NCBI GenBank assembly: GCA_027531395.1
Contig: JAPZRO010000004.1
Location: forward strand, 620,001 to 684,000
Length of the DNA stretch: 64,000 nucleotides
Direction: 5' to 3'
Origin: Porphyrobacter sp.
GTDB lineage: Bacteria; Pseudomonadota; Alphaproteobacteria; Sphingomonadales; Sphingomonadaceae
Shown: in pieces, positions 20,051-28,738 of the stretch
Layout: the number at the start of each line of letters is the position of its first letter
Position numbering within the stretch: the first letter of the stretch is position 1
Made by a program: the position numbers and the translations under genes
Notes under the pieces: generated by a model
What the model was told of the DNA's origin: nothing
Database searches by the model: none
Seen by the model: only the letters and a program-made list of their open reading frames with translations

Positions 20051-20082
20051 GCGGCTAGGGCGGGAAAAGAGGAGGAACCCCG

Positions 20083-21165
20083 ATGCACAATACCCAGGTC
20101 CATGTCCGCAAAGGCGCGCTGACCGATGCCGCGCTGGTCGAAGTGCCGCTGGCCCCGCTGGCCGAAGGCGCGGTGCGGCTCGCGGTCGAGAGCTTCTCGG
20201 TCACCGCCAACAATGTCACCTATGCGGTGGTGGGCGACGGGTTCAAATATTGGGACTTCTTCCCCGCGCCCGAGGGCCTCGGCATCGTGCCGATGTGGGG
20301 CCATGCGCGGGTGATCGAGAGCAACCATCCCGAGATCGCGGTGGGCGAGCGGGTCTATGGCTATCTGCCGATGGCGAGCCATCTGGACGTGCGCCCCGGC
20401 AAGGTGACGGAGGGCGGGTTCCTCGACACCACCGACTACCGCCAGCCGATGAGCCCGGTCTACAACAGCTACACGCGCCTCGCGGCCGATCCCGAGCATG
20501 ATCCCGCGCGCGAGGCGGAGCGGATGATCTTCGGGCCGCTGTTCCGCACCGGCTTCCTGATCGAGTACTTCCTGCGCGGGCAGGACTGGTTCGGGGCCGA
20601 GCAGCTGGTCGTCACCAGCGCCTCGTCCAAGACCGCGATGGGCCTCGCCAGTGTCGCGCGGCAATCCTCGCCCGGTATTCGTCGCATCGGCCTGACCTCG
20701 AAGGGCAATGTCGGCTTCGTCGAGGCGAGCGGGCTGTATGACGAGGTCGTCGCTTACGACGATCTCGAGCGCCTGCCCGTCGTGCGCAGCGTCAGCGTCG
20801 ATTTCGCCGGCAATGCCGAGCTGCTCGCGCGCGTCCACCGCCATTTCGAGGATGCGCTCGCCCATTCGGCGCTGGTCGGCGCGACCCATATCGAGGCGCG
20901 CTCGGTGTTCGGTGGCGGCGAACCGCTGCCCGGTCCCAAGCCGCAGCTGTTCTTCGCGCCCGATCACGCCGTCGCTTTCTTCAAGGCGCATGGCCAGCTC
21001 GAAGGCGGCAAGCTGGTCGCGGCCGCATGGCGCGAATTCCTCGGCGCGGCGGATGGCACCATCGCGATCGAGCGTCACGCCGGCCTTGGCGCGGCGCGCG
21101 ATGTGTTCGTCACGATGCTTTCGGGGCAGATCGACCCGGCCAAGGGCATCGTGATCGAGCCTTAG
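20083..21165 (+). CDS. DUF2855 family protein (MDR-like)
   Basis: A 360-residue protein matching DUF2855: VRLAVESFSVTANNVTYAVVGDGFKYWDFFPAPEG, GIVPMWGHARV, GERVYGYLPMA, RTGFLIEYFLRGQDWFGAEQLVVTSASSKTAMGLA. The layout resembles zinc-independent medium-chain dehydrogenase/reductases with a GroES-like start and a nucleotide-binding second half, but the family has no assigned reaction. Start ATG 20083 follows AGGAGG. It is convergent with the amidohydrolase gene. Confidence 0.88.
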   Translation: MHNTQVHVRKGALTDAALVEVPLAPLAEGAVRLAVESFSVTANNVTYAVVGDGFKYWDFFPAPEGLGIVPMWGHARVIESNHPEIAVGERVYGYLPMASHLDVRPGKVTEGGFLDTTDYRQPMSPVYNSYTRLAADPEHDPAREAERMIFGPLFRTGFLIEYFLRGQDWFGAEQLVVTSASSKTAMGLASVARQSSPGIRRIGLTSKGNVGFVEASGLYDEVVAYDDLERLPVVRSVSVDFAGNAELLARVHRHFEDALAHSALVGATHIEARSVFGGGEPLPGPKPQLFFAPDHAVAFFKAHGQLEGGKLVAAAWREFLGAADGTIAIERHAGLGAARDVFVTMLSGQIDPAKGIVIEP

Positions 21166-21187
21166 GCCAGACGCCGGCGGCGGCGGG

Positions 21188-22954
21188 TTACTCCGCCGCT
21201 TCCGCCAGCTCCACCCGCTGCGGACCGCGAATGAGGCCGCCCGGGGTCGCACCGGTCCACTGGCCGTTGCGGAAGGTCACCGCGCCGCTCTTGATCGTCG
21301 CGACATAGCCCTCCGCTTTTTGCAGCAGCCGTTTGCCGCCTGCGGGAAGATCGAAGGCGAGCCACGGCTTGCCGAGCTTCAGGGCGTCCATGTCGATGAC
21401 GTTCAGGTCCGCGAGATAGCCGGGCGCGATTACCCCGCGATCCTCGAGGCCGTAAAGCATCGCCGTATCGCGGCACTGGCGCTTGATCGCCTGCTCGAGC
21501 GTGATCGTCGCGCCCCGCTTGCGGCTCTTCACCCAGTGTTCGAGCATGAAGGTGGGTGAGGCGGCATCGCAGATCGTCCCGCAATGCGCGCCGCCGTCGG
21601 ACAGCGAGTTCACGGTGTCGTCGGCGTGCTGGAGCGGGTGCAGGAAGTCGAGATTGCCGTCGGCATAGTTGAGGATCGGCAGGTAGATGAAGCCGGTGCC
21701 ATCGCCCTGACAAAGCAGGTCATAGGCATATTCCTGCGGCGCCACGCCGGCGGCCGCGGCGCGCGCGTTGATGCTGGCATCGGCGGCGGGCTCGTAGTCG
21801 AAATCGGGGTCCATCTCGTATTGCAGGCTCCAGCCCATGCTGATCGCCATCACCACCCCGCCGATATCCTTGGGCGCGTCAGCGTAGTCGTTGGGTTCGG
21901 CCAGCAGCTTGGCCTTGAACGCCGGATCGAGCAGCTTCGCCTTCTGCTGCTCCCACGGCAGGTCGGCTATCGCCATCCAGCTCGGGCGGAAGCGGAAGGG
22001 ATGGACGGTGCCTTGCCAGGCCATGATGATGCCGTTGCCGCGCAGCGCGATCTGGGCGACGATGTTCGCACCGTTGTCGTTCTCGGCGCGCATCTGGGCG
22101 ATCTGCTCGTCGAGCGGCAGCTCCTTGGCGATGGATTGCAGCGCGGCGAAGGTTACGGGGATGCCCGCCTCGCGGCTAAGCTTGCCCATCCATTCGAACT
22201 CGTTCCATTCGCGCTTGAGGTCGCTGGCGATCTCGAACACGCCGTGCCCGCCCGCCGCCTTGGCGCGGCCCATGGCCTTGCCGATCGCGACCAGTTCCTC
22301 AGGCGTGGCGGTAGTGCCGGGCACCAGCTCGCCATCGACCGACTTGTGCAGTACCGTGCGCGAGGTCGAGAAGCCGAGGGCGCCCGCGCGCACGCCTTCC
22401 TCGACGATCCGGCTCATTTCGGCGATGTCCTCGGCCGTCGGCACGGCGCCCGGCTGCTCGCGGTCCCCCAGCACATAGGCGCGCACCGCGCCGTGGGGCA
22501 CGTGGGTGCCGATATCGACGGTGCGGGGGAGCTTTTCGAGTGCGTCGAGATATTCGGGGAAGGTCTCCCAGTCCCAAGTGATCCCCTCGGCAAGCGCGGT
22601 GCCGGGAATGTCCTCGACCCCTTCCATCAGGCTGATCAGCCATTCGTGGCGGTCGGGGCGGGCGGGCGCGAAGCCGACCCCGCAATTGCCCATCACCACG
22701 GTCGTCACCCCGTGCCAGCTCGACGGGGCCATCTCCTGATCCCAGGTGGCCTGCCCGTCATAATGGGTGTGAATGTCGACAAAGCCCGGCGCGACCACCT
22801 TGCCGCCAGCGTCGATCTCCTCGGCGGCGCTGCCGTGGACCGTGCCGACGGCGGCGATGAGCCCGTCCCTGATCGCCACATCGCCGGTGAAGGCGGGTGC
22901 GCCGGTGCCGTCAATGATCGTGCCGCCCCGGATGATGAGGTCGTATTGCGCCAT
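21188..22954 (-). CDS. D-aminoacylase / N-acyl-D-amino-acid deacylase family amidohydrolase
   Basis: A 588-residue amidohydrolase-superfamily protein. It starts [18 protein letters not shown]; metal-binding [17 protein letters not shown] (HxH) is at about residues 55-70. D-aminoacylase-type blocks follow: [19 protein letters not shown] (Cys ligand) and [14 protein letters not shown] (active-site Asp). The family hydrolyses N-acyl-D-amino acids or related cyclic amides; the exact substrate is unknown. It is preceded on the minus strand by phaZ's end at 23018, 63 bp upstream, so it may be a downstream member of the phaC-phaZ unit. Confidence 0.88.
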   Translation of the reverse strand: MAQYDLIIRGGTIIDGTGAPAFTGDVAIRDGLIAAVGTVHGSAAEEIDAGGKVVAPGFVDIHTHYDGQATWDQEMAPSSWHGVTTVVMGNCGVGFAPARPDRHEWLISLMEGVEDIPGTALAEGITWDWETFPEYLDALEKLPRTVDIGTHVPHGAVRAYVLGDREQPGAVPTAEDIAEMSRIVEEGVRAGALGFSTSRTVLHKSVDGELVPGTTATPEELVAIGKAMGRAKAAGGHGVFEIASDLKREWNEFEWMGKLSREAGIPVTFAALQSIAKELPLDEQIAQMRAENDNGANIVAQIALRGNGIIMAWQGTVHPFRFRPSWMAIADLPWEQQKAKLLDPAFKAKLLAEPNDYADAPKDIGGVVMAISMGWSLQYEMDPDFDYEPAADASINARAAAAGVAPQEYAYDLLCQGDGTGFIYLPILNYADGNLDFLHPLQHADDTVNSLSDGGAHCGTICDAASPTFMLEHWVKSRKRGATITLEQAIKRQCRDTAMLYGLEDRGVIAPGYLADLNVIDMDALKLGKPWLAFDLPAGGKRLLQKAEGYVATIKSGAVTFRNGQWTGATPGGLIRGPQRVELAEAAE

Positions 22955-23017
22955 GTTCTCTCTCCCTTTGCGAGGGAGAATGTCGCAATCCGGACGGGCT
23001 GTCCAGCGGCGGCGGAG

Positions 23018-23881
23018 CTAGGCCGCCGCCATCCGCCGCGCTTCCTTCTCGGTTTCCGGTGCGTCGAGGAATTCGCGGATCGCCGCCACGCTTTCGTCTG
23101 AGTGGGTGAGCAGGAACAGGTGCCCGCCGCCCGCGAAGGTGATCAGCCGCGAATTGGGGATCATCGCCTTCAGGATCTTGCCGTTGGCGAGCGGGACGAT
23201 CTGGTCATCCTCACCCATCATGATCAGGGTTTCCTTGGTCATGAAGGGCAGGGCGGGCAAGCTCGTCCAGCCGAGCATGCACATCAGCTGGTACATGTAG
23301 CCGCGCGGGGAGGGCGGCTTGAGGCGGCCGATATGGCTGTCCTTCTGGTGCTCGGCCCCGTCCTTGTCGACCCCGCCGTAGAGCGTGGCGAAGTGCTCGT
23401 TCATGAATTCCGGATCGATGTAGCGGCGCGGATCGGCCATCTTGGTGAAGGCCGCGGGGTTGCCCGGCACCATCACCATGCCCGGTGTGGTCGCGATCAG
23501 CGTGAGGCGGCGGGTGCGGCCCGGATGCTGGAGCGCGAAGTGCTGCGCCATCGCGCCGCCCCACGAAACGCCCATGACGTCGACTTCGTCGAGCCCGTAT
23601 TTCCCCAGCAATTGTGCTGCGGTCCAGCTCATCGTGAAGGGGTTGTAGGGCACCAGCGGATCAGGCGATTCGCCCGTGCCCGGCATGTCGAACATGATGA
23701 AGCCGCGCTCGGGCAGGGCCGCCGCCAGCGGGGCCACGGCCTCGATGTTCGCGCCGATGCCGTTGAAGAACAGGATCGGCAGGTGATCGGAGGGCATATC
23801 GAGCCGCCATGCAGCAGTCCGTAGCGTCCGGCCGCCCACTTCCACCATCGAGACGACCGCGTCGTCCATTGCATTGGCCAC
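23018..23881 (-). CDS. phaZ: intracellular polyhydroxyalkanoate depolymerase
   Basis: A 287-residue alpha/beta hydrolase with the PhaZ pattern known from pseudomonads: LPILFFNGIGANIEAVAPL, nucleophile GVSWGGAMAQHFAL, MVMVPGNPAAFTKMADPRRYIDPE, LGWTSLPAL, Asp in GEDDQIVPL, His in GGGHLFLLTHSDES. It hydrolyses stored PHA granules to 3-hydroxyalkanoic acids. The start is taken at a GTG (23881) because AAAGGA lies 9 nt upstream; ATG 23869 is the alternative. phaC lies immediately upstream on the same strand, supporting the assignment. Confidence 0.88.
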   Translation of the reverse strand: MANAMDDAVVSMVEVGGRTLRTAAWRLDMPSDHLPILFFNGIGANIEAVAPLAAALPERGFIMFDMPGTGESPDPLVPYNPFTMSWTAAQLLGKYGLDEVDVMGVSWGGAMAQHFALQHPGRTRRLTLIATTPGMVMVPGNPAAFTKMADPRRYIDPEFMNEHFATLYGGVDKDGAEHQKDSHIGRLKPPSPRGYMYQLMCMLGWTSLPALPFMTKETLIMMGEDDQIVPLANGKILKAMIPNSRLITFAGGGHLFLLTHSDESVAAIREFLDAPETEKEARRMAAA

Positions 23882-23921
23882 GAATTCACGTCCTTTCTGG
23901 CACCCCGCAGGGGGGTGGGTT

Positions 23922-23954
23922 GGGCGCTTTCGTGGATCCCTCACGAAAGCGCCC
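23922..23954 (-). terminator. perfect hairpin between phaC and phaZ
   Basis: GGGCGCTTTCGTG (23922-23934) and its exact complement (23942-23954) form a 13-bp stem with a 7-nt loop in the 121-bp gap between the phaC stop and the phaZ start. No U-tract follows. It could attenuate read-through into phaZ or protect the phaC 3' end. Confidence 0.65.
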
Positions 23955-24002
23955 GCAGGTTCTTGCGCGGGCTGCGAGGGCCCGCTGGCGCGATGCGCCT
24001 TA

Positions 24003-25700
24003 TCAGACTTCTTCGACGACGTAGAGTCCCGGAGCCGGATCGCCGGCAGGATGGGCGGTGCTGCCGAGGCTCGCGGGCGCAGGCTGCTTGTCGCCCGAAC
24101 GCGCCTGCACCCACTCCATCCACAGCGGCCACCAGCTGCCCTTCACCTCCTCGGTGCCCTGCAGCCATTCGTCGGCAGTCGCGGGCAGCTTGCCCTTGTT
24201 CTTCTGGACGTAATACTTCGCCTTGGGATTGCCCGGCGGGTTGAGGATCGCCTGCATGTGGCCGCTCTGCGACAGCACGTAGGTGACGTCCTTGGACCCG
24301 AACAGCTGGGTCGAACGGTAGGTCGCCTTCCACGGGGTGATGTGGTCGGTCACCCCGCCGAGGATGAACAGGTCGGCGGTGACCTTGCTGAGATCGACCT
24401 TGTGCCCGGCCATCTCGACCTCGCCCTGCTTGGTGAAGGCCAGGGTTTCGAACAGCGTCAGGAAGTCGCCCATCAGGCTGGCCGACAGGTTGGTGGCATC
24501 GGCATTCCAGAACAGCACGTCGAAGGCCGGTGGGTCCTGCCCGAGCAGGTAGTTGTTGATGACGTAGTTCCAGATCAGATCATTGGGCCGCAGCCAGGCG
24601 AAACCGCGCGCTAGATCGTCGGCCTTGATCACGCCCGCCTTCATCGCGCGCTGACGGGCGAGCTGCATCCCGTTCTCGCTGACCAGCGATCCGGCCTCGA
24701 TATCGGTCGGCTTGGGGTGGAGCACGCAGACCATCAGCGTCAGCGTCCCGAGGATCGGATTGCCGGTCGCCGCCAGCTTGGAGGCGAGCACCGAGGCGGT
24801 CTGTCCGCCCGAGCAACCGGCCGAAACGTTAACTTTCTTCGACCCCGTGATTTCCGACACCACCTCCAGCGCCTTCTCGCAGGCGGCGATGTAATCGGCC
24901 ATGCCCCAGTGGCCCTGTTCCTTGCTGGGGTTGCGCCACGAGATCACGAAAGTCTGGATGCCGTTGTCGACCTGCCACTTGATCACCGATTTGTCGGGCG
25001 ACAGATCGTTGATGTACATCTTGTTGATCTGCGGCGGGATGGTCAGCTGCGGGATCGCGTAGACCTCCTCGGTGGTCGGCGCGTATTGCAGCAGCTCCAT
25101 GATCTCGTCGCGATAGACCACCGCGCCCTTCGAGGTGGCGATGTTCTCGCCCAGCTTGAAGGGCCGCTTGTCGACCTGGCTGACCATGCCCTTGTTGTGG
25201 ACGAGGTCGTTGTAGGCGTTCTGCAGCCCCTTGATCAGGCTCAGGCCGCCCGAATTGATGATCTGCTTCTGCGCGGTCGGATTGCCGGCCAGCGTGTTGG
25301 TCGGCGCGAGGCCGTCGAGGATGATATTGGCGATGAAATTCGCGCGGTTGCGTTCGAGTTCGTCGAGCTCGAGCTCTTCCAGCCAGTTCTTCATCCCCTT
25401 CTGCACGGCCAGGTAATATTGCGCACCGGCGCGGAAGAAGGGGTTATACTGCCAGGCCGGATCCATGAACCGCTTGTCCTTGGGATCGGGCGCAAGCTCG
25501 CTCTTGCCGGTCATGATCTTGACCATGTCCTGCGCCATCGCGGTCGAGTGGCGGATAAAGCGCGAGGGATCGGACGCGGTCTCGCGCAGGAGGAGCGCGA
25601 CGGCGCTGACGAAGTCCTCGCGCGCCACCCCGATCAGCGGCCCCAATGCGTTGGTCGACTGGGCGGCCTCGTTCTCGAGCCTTACTTCGCTTTGTGCCAT
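24003..25700 (-). CDS. phaC: poly(3-hydroxyalkanoate) synthase, class I/II type
   Basis: A 565-residue PHA synthase polymerising (R)-3-hydroxyacyl-CoA on granules. The lipase-like box is AGCSGG with the nucleophile Cys (in VNVSAGCSGGQTASVLAS). The catalytic Asp is in FWNADATNL and the His in SQSGHMQAILNPPGNPKAKY. The ACSGG-like box and SGH-x-Q-x-ILNPPGNPKA block are closest to class II (Pseudomonas medium-chain) enzymes, whereas class I enzymes usually show GFCVGG. The start at 25700 (MAQSEVRLENEAA) is preceded by AAGGGG. phaZ follows; no phasin gene is next to it. Confidence 0.92.
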   Translation of the reverse strand: MAQSEVRLENEAAQSTNALGPLIGVAREDFVSAVALLLRETASDPSRFIRHSTAMAQDMVKIMTGKSELAPDPKDKRFMDPAWQYNPFFRAGAQYYLAVQKGMKNWLEELELDELERNRANFIANIILDGLAPTNTLAGNPTAQKQIINSGGLSLIKGLQNAYNDLVHNKGMVSQVDKRPFKLGENIATSKGAVVYRDEIMELLQYAPTTEEVYAIPQLTIPPQINKMYINDLSPDKSVIKWQVDNGIQTFVISWRNPSKEQGHWGMADYIAACEKALEVVSEITGSKKVNVSAGCSGGQTASVLASKLAATGNPILGTLTLMVCVLHPKPTDIEAGSLVSENGMQLARQRAMKAGVIKADDLARGFAWLRPNDLIWNYVINNYLLGQDPPAFDVLFWNADATNLSASLMGDFLTLFETLAFTKQGEVEMAGHKVDLSKVTADLFILGGVTDHITPWKATYRSTQLFGSKDVTYVLSQSGHMQAILNPPGNPKAKYYVQKNKGKLPATADEWLQGTEEVKGSWWPLWMEWVQARSGDKQPAPASLGSTAHPAGDPAPGLYVVEEV

Positions 25701-25882
25701 GGGATCCCCTTGTCCTGACGTTTTGTTGTGCGGCGCGCGGCCGGGTCCAAGATGCAGCCAGCCGCAGCAAGTTGCAAGCATTCGCAGGCGGCCCGCGCAG
25801 GCGCAATTTCGGGGCTCCGTAAGGGACTTGTTTACCGCTTCGATTCACGCTTTTCCAAGGGGTGACGGCGCATTGCCTGTCC

Positions 25883-28600
25883 ATGTCAGGGTCGCCCGCG
25901 AGATTGCATTCCGAAACCGCCTTCGCCGCTTTCGCGGACGAGGATTTCGACGCGTCCGAAGCCGGGGCTGACACCACCGACAGCGGTCTGCGCGCCAGCA
26001 CCGAACGCCGCGCCGCCGAACGCCTCCAGCCCGAGCGGCTCGCCGATATCGCCCAGACTGTAAGCGCGGCCGAGGAGGAGCAGCATTTCTACCTGCCGCC
26101 GCGCAGCCGCCCGATGGCGGTGTCGCTGCTGGTCGCCTTCGGTCTTGCCGCCGCCGTCTCGCCGGTTCTGCCGGGCTTGCCCTCGGTGATCGGCGGCCTG
26201 ATCGCTGTGGGGCTGTTCGCGGTCGGCGGATGGTTCGCCGCGATCGAGCGTCGAAGCGAGACAGAGCGCCCGATGCGCGTCGCGCTACTGGTCGTCGCCA
26301 ATATCCTGCCGATGGCCTGCGCGGGCTATGCGCTGGGCGCGGCGATCCCCAGCGGCCTGCCGTGGCAATGGGCAGTGGCGACGCTGGTTTGCATCAACGC
26401 GGCGGCCGCCGTGCTGTTCTCCGGCCGGATCCCCTCGCTGTTCTGCGCTAAGATCGCCAGCTGGGCGGGGTTTGTGACAATGGCCGCGCCGGGCCTGCTG
26501 ACCTTCGCCGCGCTGACCGGCGCGGGGGTGACGCTGGCGCTGATCGCGCAGATCGAATGGCGCGCCGCCGAACGCCGCCGGGCACTGCGCGAGGCGCGCG
26601 AGCGGGTTGCGGCGCGCGCCGAGGACATCCTGCGCAGTTTCGAGGAAAGCGGGCAGGGCTGGTTCTGGGAAACCGACCGGCGCGGCCTTATCACCTATAT
26701 CTCGCCCAAGGCGGCGCGGGTGCTGGGGCGCAGTCCCGACAGCCTGCGCGGCGCCTCGCTGCGCGAACTGATTGCTGCGGGCGAGGAAGGCGCCGAAGCC
26801 GAGCGCGCGCTCGCCTTCCATCTCTCCGCGCGCTCGCAATTCCAGGATCTCGAACTGCGCGCCGCGTCCCCGGGCGAAGATCGCTGGTGGGCGCTGAGCG
26901 GCCGTCCGGTCTATGATTCCTACAAGAACTTCTGCGGCTTCCGCGGCCATGGCACCGATCTGACCGAGCAGCGCCGCAGTGAGCAGCAGGTCTCACGCCT
27001 CGCGCTCTACGATTCGCTCACCGGGCTCGCCAACCGGGTGCAGATGAGCCAGGCGCTCGAACAGATTCTCGCCGCACCGGCCAAGCGCGAGCGGGCCTGC
27101 ACGGTGCTGATGCTCGATCTCGACCGCTTCAAACAGGTCAACGACACGCTCGGCCACCCGGCCGGCGATGCGCTGCTGCGGCAGGTCGCCCAGCGGCTCG
27201 AGCGGGCGATCGGTGCCAACGGGCGCTGCGGGCGTCTGGGCGGGGACGAATTCAAGGTCATCATCCCCGGCGAGCGCAGCCCCGAGGACCTCGCGGCCAT
27301 CGCGCAAGAGATCATCGAACTGCTCTCGCAGCCCTACATGATCGGCGGGCAGAGCGTGGTGATCGGCGCCTCGGTCGGGATCGCGCGTGCGCCGTTCGAC
27401 GGGACCACCAGCGAGGTGCTCATCCGCAGCGTCGATCTGGCGCTCTATGCCGCCAAGGATGCCGGCCGCGGGGTCGCGCGCTTCTACGAGCCGGGCCTGC
27501 ACGCCGCCGTCGAGGAGCGAGCCGCGCTCGAACAGGATCTGCGCGAGGCGATCACCCGCGGCGAGCTCAAGCTGTGGTATCAGCCGGTGGTCTATGCCGC
27601 GAGCGAGACGGTGGTCGGCTTCGAGGCGCTGATGCGCTGGGATCACCCGCAGCGCGGCTGCCTGTCTCCTTCGCAATTCGTGCCGATTGCCGAGGATGCG
27701 GGGCTGATCGACCGGCTCGGGCAATGGGCGCTGCAGACCGCCTGCGCCGAGCTGGCGCGCTGGCCCGAGAACATCCGCTGTTCGGTCAATGTCTCGGCGC
27801 TGCAATTCGCCAATCCCGAATTGCCCACCATTGTCGCCTCGGCGTTGGCGCATAACGGCATCGACCCGTCACGGCTCGAGCTGGAGATCACCGAAAGCGT
27901 GTTTGTCAGCGACACGCCCGGCACCGAGGCGACTTTCCGCGCCCTGAAACAACTGGGTGTGCGGCTCGCGCTCGACGATTTCGGCACCGGCTATTCCTCG
28001 CTCGGCTATCTGCGCAAGGCGCCGTTCGACCGGATCAAGATCGACCGCAGTTTCGTGCGCGGCGCGACCGAGCAGGGCAGCCGCAACGGCGCGATCATCG
28101 CTGCGATCACCAGCCTCGCCGAAGTGCTGCACATGGACACCACTGCCGAAGGGGTCGAAACTCACGACGAGCTCGAACTGGTGCGCCTGCTGGGGTGCAG
28201 CCATGTGCAGGGCCACATCTATTTCCCGCCGATGAGCGCCAGCGACGCGGCATCGCTGGTGGCGGGCGATCTGTGTGCGGTGGCAAATGGTCCGCAATCG
28301 GCCCGCGCCCCGCGCTATGCGGTCCTGCGCAAGGTCGTGGTGGTGCACCGCGGCACCCGTCACAACGCCACCTTGCGCAATATCTCCGAGGGCGGGGCGA
28401 TGATCGAGGGCCTGTGGAACATGACCGAAGGCAGCGTGCTGCGGGTCGAGTTCAGCCCCAGCCAGGCGATCACCGGACAGGTGCGCTGGTCGCAGGAGAA
28501 CCGGCTCGGCGTCGAATTCCACCTGCCGCTTCGCGCCCGCGGCGATGGCAGCTTCGCCCTGCCACGCGGCACCGAGGCCTGCATCGGAAATGATGGTTAG
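25883..28600 (+). CDS. membrane PAS-GGDEF-EAL-PilZ cyclic-di-GMP protein
   Basis: A 905-residue composite signalling protein. Residues about 75-225 hold roughly five membrane segments, then a PAS domain (ESGQGWFWETDRRGLITYISPKA). The GGDEF domain has an intact GGDEF motif (residues 453-457), DRFKQVNDTLGHPAGD and no upstream RxxD inhibition site. The EAL domain looks complete: EALMRW (E581), VNVSALQF, ELEITESVF, LDDFGTGYSSLGYL, DRIKIDR, AEGVET. A C-terminal PilZ-like region (APRYAVLRK, NISEGGAMIEG) probably binds c-di-GMP. It could both make and degrade c-di-GMP. Start uncertain: ATG 25883 or GTG 25862. It is divergent from phaC. Confidence 0.9.
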   Translation: MSGSPARLHSETAFAAFADEDFDASEAGADTTDSGLRASTERRAAERLQPERLADIAQTVSAAEEEQHFYLPPRSRPMAVSLLVAFGLAAAVSPVLPGLPSVIGGLIAVGLFAVGGWFAAIERRSETERPMRVALLVVANILPMACAGYALGAAIPSGLPWQWAVATLVCINAAAAVLFSGRIPSLFCAKIASWAGFVTMAAPGLLTFAALTGAGVTLALIAQIEWRAAERRRALREARERVAARAEDILRSFEESGQGWFWETDRRGLITYISPKAARVLGRSPDSLRGASLRELIAAGEEGAEAERALAFHLSARSQFQDLELRAASPGEDRWWALSGRPVYDSYKNFCGFRGHGTDLTEQRRSEQQVSRLALYDSLTGLANRVQMSQALEQILAAPAKRERACTVLMLDLDRFKQVNDTLGHPAGDALLRQVAQRLERAIGANGRCGRLGGDEFKVIIPGERSPEDLAAIAQEIIELLSQPYMIGGQSVVIGASVGIARAPFDGTTSEVLIRSVDLALYAAKDAGRGVARFYEPGLHAAVEERAALEQDLREAITRGELKLWYQPVVYAASETVVGFEALMRWDHPQRGCLSPSQFVPIAEDAGLIDRLGQWALQTACAELARWPENIRCSVNVSALQFANPELPTIVASALAHNGIDPSRLELEITESVFVSDTPGTEATFRALKQLGVRLALDDFGTGYSSLGYLRKAPFDRIKIDRSFVRGATEQGSRNGAIIAAITSLAEVLHMDTTAEGVETHDELELVRLLGCSHVQGHIYFPPMSASDAASLVAGDLCAVANGPQSARAPRYAVLRKVVVVHRGTRHNATLRNISEGGAMIEGLWNMTEGSVLRVEFSPSQAITGQVRWSQENRLGVEFHLPLRARGDGSFALPRGTEACIGNDG

Positions 28601-28738
28601 CCGGCCGTTAGCCACAAGCTTCAAGACTGGCGCTTAGCCAAAAAATAACCATCGGGCTTTACTCACAGGTCATTGACGGCCGGTCTTGCGCGCAAGCCGC
28701 ACAGGTCCGGCTCTGCGATTTCGAAAGGTTAGCCCAGA

